NCBI GenBank assembly: GCA_025506515.1
Contig: CM046452.1
Coordinates: 104,049,051-104,113,050, forward strand
DNA: 64,000 nucleotides
Direction: 5' to 3'
Source of the DNA: Flaveria trinervia
Taxonomy: Eukaryota > Streptophyta > Magnoliopsida > Asterales > Asteraceae
Of this stretch, positions 24,083-36,911 are shown piece after piece. Numbering within the stretch: the first letter of the stretch is position 1; each line of letters starts with the position of its first letter. Below the pieces are notes generated by a model. The model did no database searches, was not told the DNA's origin, and worked only from the letters and a program-made list of their open reading frames with translations. A program made the translations under genes and the position numbers.

Positions 24083-25145
24083 GAGCCTTTTTCTTCTCTT
24101 GTTTCATCAAGTTAACATTTTCATTTTAATCCCTACACTTACAATCTTTCGACAATCAATTTCATCTTCCTCTTTTGGATCACCCTCTTCATCAGCTTAA
24201 CACTTACACTTCTGTTTTAATCACTGCAAACAATTTGTTTGATAAAATTCCTTAATCAGTATCGCCATCTCCCATTGCTCCTTTTGATCCTTTTCCTATC
24301 AGTCACGCTTACTTCGTTATATGTAGTTGCTTCTCGTTCTTGATATCAAGTCTAATCTTTTACCCTATAGGAAATTGACTCAACAATATATTCCATGTTT
24401 TAAGGGAGTATGATACTATGCAGTGTTGTTTCTTTCTAGTACCCGAGTTGTGATAGACCAGCTATTATAGCTCATTAAAGATCTTTCGATGTAGTGAAAC
24501 TTTTGCCTTCTTACCTATATGCGGGTCTACCATCTTCTATTGGTAGTTTGGTACAACAATTATAATCATGTTGTGAAACTTGTTATTAGTAGTTGTCGGA
24601 TCAGGCCTGACGGATCAATCCTACCTTGGTCCAGACCCATGTGTCACTCACAGTTCAACGTTTGTAGCGAAACTTTGCCTTCGTATGGCCTATAGATGAG
24701 TTTAGCATCTTCTAACGATCCAATCTCCTGAAAGATGTAACCACTACTTGTTAAGTCAGGTGGTGGTAACTCACAAACATCGTTATCCAATATTTTAATG
24801 TAAATTAGCGTGTGGTCAAGTAACTATGTTATTACGTTGGTGATCCAACTGCTTAACATAATAACATAGGATCGATGTTAAACGTTCCATGGGTAACATC
24901 TTGGATGACCATCGTTGTTAGAAAGAAAAACATATAACATAAGAATTAAAGATATTGATTATTTTCAATCGGTTCAAGCTATCTAGCTATATATTATTAT
25001 TGAAATAACTCAATTCAGCTTAAATAATCTCCATATATAACCGGGTTGTGTGCTGATTTCATTAAATCATTTACAAATGATTCTGTAATCTCTTAGAGAG
25101 TTGATATCGTATTTTAGATAAACTAAATGACAAGCAAATCAAAAG
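24083..25145. other. Intergenic between tRNA genes
   Basis: No coding blocks found. Moderately mixed base composition, with no repeat structure I could define. Confidence 0.5.
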
Positions 25146-25227
25146 GTCGATATGTCCGAGTGGTTAAGGAGACAGACTCGAAATCTGTTGGGCTTTGCCT
25201 GCGCAGGTTCGAATCCTGCTGTCGACG
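25146..25227 (+). tRNA. tRNA-Ser (CGA)
   Basis: Same gene type as copies 1 and 2 with the acceptor of copy 2, but the anticodon loop is CTCGAAA (anticodon CGA). The variable arm is GGGCTTTGCCT and the T arm GGTTCGAATCC, with T-stem pairing kept. All stems pair, so the anticodon change looks like real isoacceptor switching. TTTT follows 9 bp downstream. Confidence 0.95.
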
Positions 25228-25517
25228 ACATAATTGTTTTAATAATTAAGCCATTAAAGCAATTAATCTGATATCAAGTGATATGACTTTTTAGTTTTAT
25301 TCATACTCATATTATGCAAATTGAAGTTTGCATGCCTGATTGCAGATGAGAAATCTCAACTGCTATGATTAGAACGGACAAAACTAATCTTAATAATTGA
25401 TGTTTTCTTCTTTTTGCTAATACTATTAAAAGAAATTTTTTCATCTTTTCATACATTATTATGAAAAGTTGATGCAATCAAACAGTTTATTTGGATTTAT
25501 ATGTCGGTATTTATCTA

Positions 25518-25567
25518 TAGCCAGATTTTAATACAATCTTTCTAGCCAGATTTTAATACAATCTTTC
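25518..25567. repeat. Perfect 25-bp tandem duplication
   Basis: Two exact units of tagccagattttaatacaat plus ctttc, followed by a third start (tagccaaatt). Confidence 0.9.
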
Positions 25568-25775
25568 TAGCCAAATTTTGCCTTTGTGTAGCCTGTATTA
25601 AAAGTATAGATTTGTGTAATGATACAATAGAAGTAGCCAAATTGTCAAATGGTGCAAAAGTTTACATGGAAAATCTACAAACCATTTTGGTTTACTTCAC
25701 GGATCTGGTTCCAACCTTTTAGTTTACAACCAGCAGAAACAATAGTACATAGATATGTTCTAAATCTATAATGGG
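25560..25775 (+). repeat. Decayed copy of the MED30 3' region
   Basis: Homologous to 21440-21655, same orientation, without MED30 exons. It ends about 10 bp from the NPC stop, so on the minus strand it would form the NPC 3' UTR. Confidence 0.65.
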
Positions 25776-25784
25776 TACCCATGG

Positions 25785-27558
25785 TTAGTTGTGAGTCATC
25801 GTTCGGGTGGTGAGAGACGATCTCATGTCGACAATGGCAGATTCATCTGCACCCAATTTGATAGCTTCTTTGCTAGCTGTTATGAACCTTGAAACCGCTC
25901 CTTTCACATATGTGTGAGCTTGTTTCACACTCATTTTCTTGCCCATTTCATCTGGAAAACTGCTCAAAAAATGGTCGCCATTAAGAACCGCGGCTAATTG
26001 AACCACTTCACTCTGGAATTGAGATAGACCCCTTGTTTCATCTGGCTCGTTTCTTCTCAATGGTGCAGCTTCCGGCAAGACCTCTACAACCAACAATATG
26101 CTCATAAATAAGGACACGACATTCAAACATTCAATAGGGTGTGCGTTAAATGAAATCTTACCGGGGCAATCGGTTCTTGGAGAGCTCAGTTGGCTAACAA
26201 TATGTTCAAAGGATCCAGCCCAAGCATCTCTATGAGTCAAAAAGTTGGATGACAAGTTGAACATCTTCTTTATGGTAGCAGGGATTGAAGAATGTTCATA
26301 TTCTGAACTTGGTGTTGGTCCTTTTGGGCTGCTTATCACTGCATAACACACATAACACCATATAAACACACAAAAAGGTCAAAAACATCACTAGAATCAA
26401 GAAATCTTGAATCTTTATACAACGAAAGAAATCTTGAAGTTTACCTGTGCCTTTCTTGATCCAAGGAGAGACCATTATGGTGGGAACCCTAACACCCAAC
26501 CTATCGAACTTAAAGAACGAAGGCGCTGGACCCGTGTTTCCATCCGGGCTAGGAACATTAACATAAGGAGTTTTAACATGATCAAAGAACCCACCATGTT
26601 CATCATATGTAATCACCAAAAGACTTTCATTCCATTGTGGGCTTGCTCTTAATGTTTCATAAACTTCTTTCACTAACTTCTGCCCATTTGCTACATCATG
26701 TGATGGATGATCGTCATTTGCCGGAAAACCCTTTATGTCAAAGTATCTTGGTTCGATCACACTCAAGTTTGGTAATTTACCATCTTTAGCATGCTGTTTG
26801 AAGGTGCTATACTTATGAAACTTGAATACATACTTCAATTTCCTCATATTCCTATAAAACAAAGTTGTGGGTATGTTCTGAAAATACACTCCCCAATCTT
26901 TCCCATTCTCATGAAGTGAATCAAAGATTGTTTTTTGTGGATACCCTTTTGCTAACTGTTTCTTCACATGACTTGTTGATCCATGTGAAGTAGCTGAGTA
27001 GACAAATAGTCTATTGGGTTGTGTTGGGCCCGGAATTGATGAAAACCATCGATCAAAAACTGCAAATTCTTGAACCAATTTGGCAAAAATTGGCACATTT
27101 TCAGGCTTAAAACCTTTCATAACTGTCTCAGAAAGATTTGGTGATACTGATAGTGCTTGTTCAACAAAACCAGTCATTGAAGGATATGGGTTAGACCCGA
27201 ATACCTGTTTCTCAACATCTTCAAACGAATGACCCGGATCCGGATCCACATACTCTGCATCATCAGTGAAACAGATGGATTCTTGTGGTTCTTGATCCTC
27301 TTTCCGGGTCAAGTTGGTTGAAAGCGGGTTGCATTCTTGACCTGTGACACCATTGATTGATGGGTTTATTGATTTCTTCATCCACCCAATCATGTGATCA
27401 AAAGATCTGTTTTCAAGAACCAACACTACTATCCTCTTGATGGGTTGTTGCCCATCTTGACCCGAAGCTTCTGCAAAACGGGTCGGGTAAAAAACACAAG
27501 AAACTGCGAGAAAGAGGAAGAAAATGGATGAAAATGAAGGTCTTCTGGTTGTTTCCAT
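25785..27558 (-). CDS. Non-specific phospholipase C (NPC6-like)
   Basis: Hydrolyses phospholipids to diacylglycerol plus phosphorylated head group; plant NPCs act in membrane remodelling and lipid signalling. Exons are 26445..27558, 26162..26338 and 25785..26083 (phases 1 and 1), 529 codons, the usual family length, with an intact frame. Residues 1-32 form a hydrophobic signal peptide. ENRSFDHMIGW (from residue 49) is the phosphoesterase signature. TQPNRLFVYSATSHG, ANDDHPSHDV, TYDEHGGFFDHV and GVRVPTIMVSPW are the other invariant blocks. The C-terminal EYEHSSIPATIKK and FLTHRDAWAG follow. Several details (GWMKK, VFKFH, PSPDG, SSEYEHSS) recall Arabidopsis NPC6 more than NPC1/2; subtype is inference. 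ATG 27558 is chosen over an upstream in-frame GTG because the signal peptide starts there. The 3' UTR would run into the antisense of a MED30 3' duplicate. Confidence 0.93.
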
Positions 27559-27697
27559 GGTGGGTTTTTGTAAAGATGGAAGCTTTCTCACTATTTCGAG
27601 ATGAAAGATTGAAAGCTAAAGAAGTGGAAAGAAACAGTGTGTGGAAACTTTATTGTTAGATGGAGGGAGAGATTTAATCATTTTTAAATAATAACCT

Positions 27698-27706
27698 CTA
27701 TAAATA
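27698..27706 (-). promoter_or_regulatory. TATA box of the NPC gene
   Basis: TATTTATAG on the minus strand, about 140 bp upstream of the ATG; start site would fall near 27670. Confidence 0.55.
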
Positions 27707-28283
27707 CTTTATATTATACAAAAACACAATAAAATCTTTACATAACAAACAATGTTTTTTATGGTAACTATAGGTTTACTTTAAATACAAATGTATAGGC
27801 TTTGACAAAGTTACCCTTGGATTGCCACAAGTATGTCTTTATGTCTTTATATTTTCACTTTTTTAAAGCTATAAAGGACATGAAATGGGTCCAAAGAAGA
27901 TCACAAGCGCAAATTGATGAAAATGGATGTATGTATGCATGTGATCATGAAATTGTCGACTAATAAACAAATGATTTGTATATCCTCCCTCACTTTAACA
28001 AAGCATTCCAGACAACAAGGCCGTATGCACACAAAACCTACACATGATACGAGAATTCGGACTTTTTTGCACTCACAAACAACAATTGGCCTAAAAACCG
28101 GACGTTTATATGTTTCTGTGTTCTTCGTTTCATGTTTTTAGAATTAATTATCCACTTATACATAATAAAGAGTTATTATGAAACAGTCCGCTTACAAATA
28201 ATATGACGTCCATGATATTTTAAAAAATGTTAAGACGGATTATTAGTTATAAAGGCTTTGTTATACATATTGATAGTTATAAA

Positions 28284-28922
28284 TCTATATCGATAGTCTA
28301 TAGAAATTAATTAAAAATGTTTTCTTTTGGCACTTGCCATTTTTTTAAACTATTTTTTGACATTTGTCATTTTTTTAAATATCAATTTATTTTCACTCCA
28401 AAAGAGTATTAAAGTAATTTAAACACTCAAACATTTTTCACTCTCTTCGTAAAAAATAATTTGGTTAATTGATACATTTTTCTCTCTTATCTTCATTTTT
28501 ATAAAATCAAACTATGTTTTTAAAAGTAAATTTTATTAAGAAAAATAAATTCATATATTTTTCTAAAACATTAAACTTTTTGAAACAAAATATTTTAATT
28601 CACTCCTTTTCTAAAAGAATTATAAAAAATATGGAATTTCTAAAAGCGGTTTTATTAAAACAACCAGAATAATTAAAAACTTGAGTTTTTAATAAACAAG
28701 ATTTTTATAATCAATAATTTTTTATAAGAAAATCTTAAAACAAATATTTAAAAATAAAACTATTTAAATAAAAGAGTTAAAAATAGTACAATTGTTTTAT
28801 ATCTGGAACAAGTACGTATATATAATTTTATACATATTTTATATTAAAATATATACTGTAACTTTTCATGTTTATTATTAATTATAATCCGTTTAATAAA
28901 TGAGTTTATAAACTATCTATAT

Positions 28923-28996
<74 letters not shown>

Positions 28997-29150
28997 CCTA
29001 TCTATTACTTATTACTTGAAATAGTTATTGATATGCAATTATAATCATATTTTATCTTAAAAAAATGGTTTTATAATTTATAATTTTTTATTATTAATTA
29101 TTTATTATTTTATTCATTCAACCTACGTAATACATAAATTACTAACCTAG
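28284..29150 (+). mobile_element. Non-autonomous Helitron (copy H7)
   Basis: 5' end A|TCTATATCGATAG and 3' end CAACCTACGTAATACATAAATTACTAACCTAG|T: TC start, CTAG end and insertion between A and T, as in Helitrons. Its 5' 400 bp matches, inverted, the array at 40124-41291 (TAATAAAAC.GCTTTTAGAAATTCCATA-type blocks). A (TA)n microsatellite fills 28916-28996. No RepHel coding region. Confidence 0.75.
28916..28996. repeat. (TA)n microsatellite
   Basis: About 80 bp of nearly pure TA inside Helitron H7. Confidence 0.95.
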
Positions 29151-30109
29151 TAGTTAAAAAATACTCTCATTTTTTGGAATTCAATGATGAACTGACAAGG
29201 TCAAATTGGGGTGTTCAAAGTATGGTAGGTATAAATCATATAATATTTTGGACTCAAGACGAGTGAACGAGGAATTTGGCCAAATTCCATCTCAACAACT
29301 TATTTTACAAATTAATTAGAATAAAAATTTAAAAATATATCTACGATTAAAAATTTTCAATAATAAATGACTTAAGTAAGAGCATTTGAGTCATTTTTTA
29401 AACCGGAATTTATAATGTCTTCAAAACTATTTCTAAATCAACTACTTCACAATAGGTCACGTCTATCATGAGACTTAAAGTCTAAAACTACAGACTCAGA
29501 TAAAAAAAATATACATAGAAGTCTCATACTGACACATATTCTATGATGCAAAATTTTCCATAGAATAAAATATATGTATTAGCGGTCTATGATTTTTATT
29601 TTTTACTCCCAATACCTGAGTATACATTTAGACTACTAAAATTAATATTAATGAAAAAACAAGATCACATGGTGACATTTACGTAAGAGTTAGGTCCGAT
29701 ATATCCTCACCGACACTTACACCGACATCGACACCTCATTACAGGGCCCACATGTTACATCCAAAGTCCACCGGACTTGTGGTATTCATGATATCAAAAG
29801 TTCAAACTTTAATTAAAAAAAATTAGTGCTTAAATTCTGAAAAAAATATCATTTAAATGCTACATGTGTGAACAATTATTACAATAATTAGTTATAAGAA
29901 AACCCAAACGAATGCAACCATCATAAAATACAATACAAGTTTGTGATCAAACTCTCAAGTAAAGAGCAACTTCAAAGACATTCTTGTTTTTCCACTTATA
30001 CATGTAAATTTTCGACATTATCAGTGTTTTGAGTGTTTACCTCAAATGTTCTGTATGACATATGTCATACTTGTAATGTTTTTCAAGGAAAATGAATGAC
30101 CAACCGGTA
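29151..30109. other. Intergenic, includes 3' flank of the CBS-PB1 gene
   Basis: AT-rich, no coding blocks. The part near 30000-30109 is probably the 3' UTR of the minus-strand CBS-PB1 gene. Confidence 0.5.
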
Positions 30110-33100
30110 TCAATTGGCACCTCTTCTTAAGAAGGCTAATACACCTAGACCAGCAACTAATGCAGCCCCAGCTGCAACCGAACTGTATGCAGAGGCCCAT
30201 GCATCCGCATGAACATGATCCAAACCACCGCCACCACCTCCGCTGCTGATATGTGATCGACCTTTTCGATTTCTAGGCATCCCGAGTAATCTAGATGCAA
30301 CTTTAATCCCTGTTCATGTTCATTATTAACCATTAACATCTCAGATGCTTCAAAACTAGACGCTGGCTTTTATGAAATATGCTGGTAACTAAAGAAATAG
30401 AATAAATCGAGTATTAAACAGGATAATGGTCAAATAGATACGTCTAGTGTAAGGATGTGTGTGGATGCATGCCTTTAAAACTAACTATGTCATACTTGAT
30501 AATCATCCTCAATAGAAGGTGATGCTAATAGATAATTAGTTGTTTAAAATGACTACTAAATAAAGAATAACCAAAGACATAACAGCTCATGTTCTGTTAT
30601 ATATAATAAAAATTTATATAAAGATATTTGTTGATAAAAGTAAAGAATACATCATTTCACTTTTTTGGCAGTCAACTATAGATATTAACACAAAAGATGT
30701 AGATGAAAAGTATAAAATATGACAGAAGATCAGTGGTGTAATTATGAAATTTTATTACTCTTCAACACTTTAATCTGGTGATTGTTTTTTTCTTGTAAAG
30801 GAAAGAAGATAATTTCTTTGTATAAAAAAGTCCGTTCAATAAATTTTCTTTGTTAAAGAAGAATCCTATGTTAGAAATTGACCATATATATGGCTAAGTG
30901 TTACTAATCTGCTGTTACTTTCTAAAAGATTGGTAATCATCATGAGTGAAGTTGCCTATATTGTTGAGATTCTAAAGTGAAGTTTGGGATGTAGGAAAAA
31001 TGAGTACATTCGTTGTGTATTTTACTGATTTTGTCGAATAGGTCACATAGGATGAACAAGTTAAACAGGTAAAAAGCCATCGATGTCCAGATACTTATAA
31101 TGTCTTAAATGATTTTACTTAAAAAGACATTAACTTATATTTTAATTCATATATAATACTTTAACTATTAACAGCATACAAAAAAGTGCTGGCAATTGGC
31201 ACGCACATAAACAAGGACAGGGAGGAAGAGCTTACACACCTTCCAACCAGCTGATTTTGCATGTTCCACAGCAGCAACAAGATCACTATCTGTTGCAAGT
31301 ATCACCATATCTTTATCTTCATCTTCATACTAAAAAATATAAAAGTATACAATCAATGTTAACCCTAAATCCTAAAGGTCAAAGTCATCAACCATGAAAT
31401 TTTTGCCCTTTAAGAGAAGAAATACCAGAATCTGTGGGAGGTTGCTGCGGTCAATCTCACCACCTACTCTTTGAAGTATGGCAGTTATAAGATCTGTCAA
31501 ACTATGAGTGTCTAACAGCAAAAATATAAAAACGATAAATCAACAACTGTAACGTCAAATTTTTTCAACATTGTAACAATAAAAACAAAACATACCACAC
31601 ATAAATCTATGCATTCTGCCCTTTTTATCTTGAATCTTGAAAGCAAATGTACTTGGTAGTGTAGGTGAAGGATAAATAGCTTTCCCAATATCTGTCCCAC
31701 CTTCAGAAGCTAATTTAAAAGAACTCTCGCTGCAATATTACCAATTCTGTTTAGATTGACCAACAATAGGTCCAGATCATAACAACCTACTAACATCATG
31801 TGTGGCCCATTATTAATTACCTTCTGGTTTCACTATCATCATCTGCAGGTGGTGCTGCCATAGCAGAATCCCAAAATTTTTGCATCATTGAACTTGCGGC
31901 ATCATTATCAATTCCTGCGGTACTTCCAACCTAATTCATGTGTTAAAAAGTTTATGACATTACTTGTAGCTTTAAACCACAAAACACTTATAAATTGGTT
32001 AATTTGGGTTGTGTTGTATCTCAACCGAGTCAAATTGAAAAGAGTTACATAATTGAGGAACTAATTAGGCGGGTTGAAAACCGTCTAAAGCCCATTTAAT
32101 GCATACAACATCCTATATCAGTTTATTTGCAGATTTAGAACAATACTGTTATACAACACTACTGTTATAGATTTGCTATTACAGAATTAACTTACTGAGG
32201 CTACAGCTGCATGAGTGATCTGGAGTACATCAGTAATAGCAAGAACAATTCCATCTGAACAAAAATTAAGCCACTTTTACATATAAATAGTACAGATTAA
32301 AACAGTTCAGGAAAAAAATTAGCCAAATAAAAAATAAGATAAGAAAAAATATTAATTAGGGATGCAACATTTACCTTTATCAATGACAGGAAGATGTAAA
32401 AACTTTCCTTTATTCATAATATGCAGAGCCTCAACAATTGGTGTATCAATCGTAGCACATTCAGGATTAGGAGTCATCACCTAATAACAAATTTAGCATT
32501 AAAATTATAATTCAAACGATTGTGTAAAACTACACAAAGGAAAATGTATTTACCTTTTCCACTGCCGTTGATTCAGGAGAAAGACCAAGTGCTATAACTC
32601 GCATCATGATATCCTTTGAGCTATTATACATAAAATCACATTTCAATGATAGAATAGCTAGAAAAACCACATGATTTTTTCTCTATATATACATAAATAA
32701 TGTACAATTAAGATACTAACGTCAAAATCCCATGCGGTTTACTATCAACCGTTACAATGGCAGAGCTAGCGTGAGATTCAAGCATCGCTTTTGTTGCCAT
32801 AAGCACTGTGTCTGACGGTGAAACAGTAACAAGCCTGAAAGATTAACATTTTCAAGAATATCCAATTTATTTTTCTCTAAGTCATCAAGAAGAGGCAGTA
32901 AAAACAAAGTAATTAAGTATTTTTATATACAAGTAAAGGTATTACCTACTTTGGATTTCCTGCAATTATGGTCGATAAAGAAGGTTTGAACAATCGCTCT
33001 CGAAGTGTTTCAATGAATGTGTTCGAACCTGTTTTAATGACAAGTAAATAACATAATTAAGACATTAAAATGTACTAACGAATAACCTATAAAACATATT

Positions 33101-35552
33101 ACTATTATTAACAAAATATGAACTTTCATAATCTTAAGTAATACTTTATTAATATAAATGAAAAAAACCTTTTTGGTCACTTTACTTATCACGTATTAGT
33201 TACTTAAACAATCAGAAGTATAATACGCTCAAACAACTAATTACCAGACTTATTTAATTTCAAACAACAAAAACACATCCAAAATTTAGTCCTTTCCGTT
33301 ACCACACGTTTCTATTTATTTAATATCACATCATTAAAGCGCACACCCCATATATGTATATTTACACGCAATTAAATGTGATTATCAAAGCTAAAAAATT
33401 GAAGAAATAAATGTTAACCAACCAGAAGCAGAGGTTCCCCAATGCTTCTCAACACCTTCAACAGCAGCTGCGATGGCTTTCCCCTTTTCAGCAGCTCTCT
33501 CCATACGTGCAATTGCATCATATAAACATTTTGCTATATCAAGAATAGCAACAACCCCTCCATTTTCTACGACAGGCAAGTGTCTAAATTTTCCTGCAAA
33601 ACAAAATTTTACATTTCCAAATTTCATAAAGAAAAAACTTTGTTGTTGTGATTAATACACACCTTGAACCATTTTTTGTAAAGCCTCCACTGCAAGAGTA
33701 TCTGAAATTACAAAAACGGGATTTCTCGTCATAACAGCCGAGACAGGAGTGGCCTCAAGATCAAGCTCACGAGCAACAACTCTTATTGCAATATCCTACA
33801 ATTTTACCAGAAACTGGTTAGTCATTATGTTAAACTAAATAATCAGACTCAGAAAAAAAACTTAAAATAAATAAATAACAACCCTGTCGGTTAATATGCC
33901 ACAGAGCAAGGCATTTGAATCTGTGAGCAAAAGAGCGTCAACTTTGCGAGCAGCCATGCGACGGCAGGCTTCATTAATACTTGTAGATTCAGGTGCTGTT
34001 AAGGCTTTTGAGAGACGTAATCGTTTAACGGTGCGTTCTCCTGTTAGGCCCCTGATTTTAATTGAAAAATGAAAAGCTTCTCAGTCAGATGGATGAAAAC
34101 TCCATGTAAAACTTTTTACACTGTTAGGAAAAAAATCCAATGTTTAGATTTGTAAATAAAAAAATGTCAAGATAAGTTATGTCCGTCTAACGAATGTAAA
34201 AGTGTATGCATATATTACATGAGTATGTACAAGATTGATAGTTTGTTAATCATCTTAGTTCTATATCAAGTCAGATGTTCTAAAAACTGTAAGTCAGCAC
34301 TCAGCAGAACATCTACTGACCATGTATAGAATCACAATGCATTGAATCAGAAGTTCCAACTTCCAGCAGGTAAAAGGTATCAGCAGAACAATCTAGTGAC
34401 CAAGTATCTATTATATTGACCTTATATTCTCTTACTTAAATTGCTCACATTTCACAACTAAACCAGCCAACAAGGGGATAATAGTGTTTGTGAATAATGA
34501 ATCCATGAATTCACGATCTAAATAACTTAAATGCTAAAACGCATCTCATGTTCGTATCATGAAGAAGAAGACTTGAAGTGTGAAACGAGCAGACTTATAA
34601 GCACACACCAAGGTGTTTTACTAGTTAAATCCATGGAGTTAATCTATTGATTTGTTAGCAATTAAAGACTATACTATTTGTCGTTTAAATTGCATTAAGT
34701 GAAGTTGTAACAATAGTTGATGTTCTACCTTGGGGTAGATTAATATATCACCTATTAGTGGATCAAATTTGGAGTGTTACAGGTTGGGTGCACAACAATT
34801 GTTTTTAGTGAATTGTATTTGTGAACAATTTAAGCAGTGAATCAGATCATAGGAAAGCGAATAACTTCCAAACATTTGCAAAAAGATATTTCCTTAATGA
34901 ACGAAGCCTCCCTCCCCACAACACACATGAAACGAATTCATAATACCCTCACAAGAAGCAGTCTTAAAGATACATAGAAAGAGGGGAACGACATACCATA
35001 TGTTCGGGCCATACGTGGAGTTTGTGCATCACATATTTTCATATGCCCACCTCTTAGAGTACAAATATGCATACTAATTCAGCAGAGGCTGATTGATTTG
35101 TTTGGATCAAAACTCAGAAGCATTTTGAAATTGCATCATACAATCACACTTCCATTGTTTCTAACAAAACCCTACTACTTGTCTCCTAGTAGTTAACTTA
35201 AAGCCCCACTACATGCATGAAAATCAGTCTTGAATCTTGATACAAGGGAAGAATGGACAAAGTTATGAAGATTGTTTACAGCAAATAATCTTTCTGGGCT
35301 CTAAAGTTAATAATGAAGAGTAGTCAACGTAAAGAAGCAAAGGCTTTGTCAAAAAAGTTGCGTATTACAGCAAAACTGTCACGTATGTTACAACAAACTG
35401 AAACCAATAAAGGGCAGAAAAACGTACATGGGACGAGGAGTAGAAATAGACCTTCTACTAGCATCAGAGGCTCCATTTTCAGATGATTTCTTCCTAGAAG
35501 AAGCGGTCAAAACCATACTTCTTCGTGAAGAACCCGATTGACTAGTTGTCAT
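30110..35552 (-). CDS. CBS-CBS-PB1 domain membrane protein, CBSCBSPB type (1-nt frameshift in last exon)
   Basis: Plant-specific protein with two CBS pairs (Bateman modules, usually adenosine-ligand sensors) and a PB1 interaction domain; cellular role poorly known. Fourteen exons with upper ends 35552, 34051, 33795, 33593, 33028, 32834, 32620, 32480, 32254, 31930, 31729, 31511, 31329 and 30309, and matching lower ends 35428, 33883, 33663, 33423, 32950, 32721, 32554, 32375, 32196, 31821, 31596, 31426, 31240 and 30110. Order: Ser/Arg-rich N-terminus (1-41), CBS pair 1 (about 55-200), CBS pair 2 (about 220-345), PB1 (about 405-492, FKIQDKKGRMHRF and YEDEDKDMVILATDSDL), Gly-rich linker, C-terminal helix AYSSVAAGAALVAGLGVLAF. 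In the last exon the CCC run at 30281-30283 (minus GGG) is one base short, hiding the tail. With it the protein is about 547 aa, near Arabidopsis homologues. The intron 2 donor GTTGTT is weak but fits the family frame. Confidence 0.9.
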
Positions 35553-35602
35553 CGCACCAGCTATCGATCAAATTGGTCTCTTCTACCCTAAGCTGATACT
35601 GT

Positions 35603-35603
<1 letters not shown>

Positions 35604-35650
<47 letters not shown>
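35604..35650. repeat. (ATCA)n microsatellite in the CBS-PB1 5' leader
   Basis: About twelve ATCA units, 52-98 bp upstream of the ATG and just downstream of the predicted TATA box, so probably transcribed as GAUU repeats in the 5' UTR. Confidence 0.85.
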
Positions 35651-35652
<2 letters not shown>

Positions 35653-35660
35653 TAATAGAG

Positions 35661-35671
35661 TTTATATATAA
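35661..35671 (-). promoter_or_regulatory. TATA box candidate of the CBS-PB1 gene
   Basis: TTATATATAAA on the minus strand, about 110 bp upstream of the ATG. Confidence 0.5.
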
Positions 35672-36169
35672 GCCCCATGAATATTGGAGAGATCAATTAG
35701 GTTGATGTTATTAAAGCGCGCAGATGAACAGCAAATGATTGATCAAAGGGGAAGCTTAAAGAAAACGCACCAGACGAAACCCTAGTTTGATTTGATGAAT
35801 TATTTTAGGAAAAGATTGATTGCGTGTATATTATTCTAGTTCTACGTATTTTAAATTTCAAAATAAAAAACGCTCGCATGGAAAAGGTGTTTTCGGGGCT
35901 TTTACTTTTTTTTCCTTCCTTTAATTAATTAATAGATTTTCAAGAAAGACACCTAAAAAACTAATGACTAGTCTACGCGTCAGGTTCAACGCGATGAGAC
36001 GATATCCAATCCTCACAATCTTATACGAAACGAATGACAACAATATTATTTTAAAACATAAAATCTTGGAGAAACCAATATTTTAACAAGTTAAAGTATT
36101 GATAGAACGAGAATACATAATCTCTTTCTCGCACACACATTTTTATTCAAACTTTATAACATAAAGTAG

Positions 36170-36780
36170 TATTATACTATAATTAAGCTTCACGTGTTGC
36201 GGCGTGAACGTAATACCATGACAAATAACATCAATGTCATACCACGCTAACGAACACCAACAAATAAGTTGTTGTTGGTTAATACAAATAACTTAGACCA
36301 AAGCACAAAACATAGAAAAATATAACTAAGTCGATCTATGATTCTCGTTGTGAAAAACTATCAAAAGATAAATATACAAGTAAAATGTTAAACCACGCGC
36401 GCATTCTGTCATATTAACTCCCAAAATCTAGAATGAAGCGTAAAGCAATATAAAAATGTTGAACCATACATGCATGTTGCGTCATGTTAACTTGTAAAAC
36501 TTACAATAACTTTAAATAAAAAATTAAAAAGATGAAAAGTATAAAGGAACAAAGTTGAAAAATATAAAAGTTGTGAGATTAAGTTGTAAAAGATGAAACA
36601 TTTTGGGTTAAAAGTAAAAAAATCAAATTTGAGAAGTTACATTGCAAAAAATAAAAAAATTGGGTTAAAAGTAAAAATTTAATATTTAAAAAAACTCTCT
36701 ATTTATAAGATGCAACATCATTATGCATAAAAAAATTAACAATTATTACAACATATATTATTTTATTATTGTTATGACAG
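36170..36780 (-). mobile_element. Helitron-like repeat of the GTTGCGGCG family, copy 1
   Basis: Begins aattaagcttcacgtgttgcggcgtg and holds the block gttaaaccacgcgcgcattc. Related copies start at about 36912, 37128 and 43190. On the minus strand these end in GC-rich hairpins followed by CTAG-like ends, as Helitron 3' ends do. No coding capacity. Confidence 0.45.
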
Positions 36781-36911
36781 TAAAAATAATCAAATCCCAA
36801 TAATTTGTCAATCTTATAAAATTTAAGATTAAGCAATCCAATTTATACGTCTAATTATTAACTTGTTCAATTTTAATATTAAACAGAACTGATTATAAGT
36901 TAAATATAAAG

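Noticed and set aside
27559..27591. Upstream in-frame start of the phospholipase
   Set aside because: It is a GTG codon; the first ATG (27558) begins a good signal peptide.
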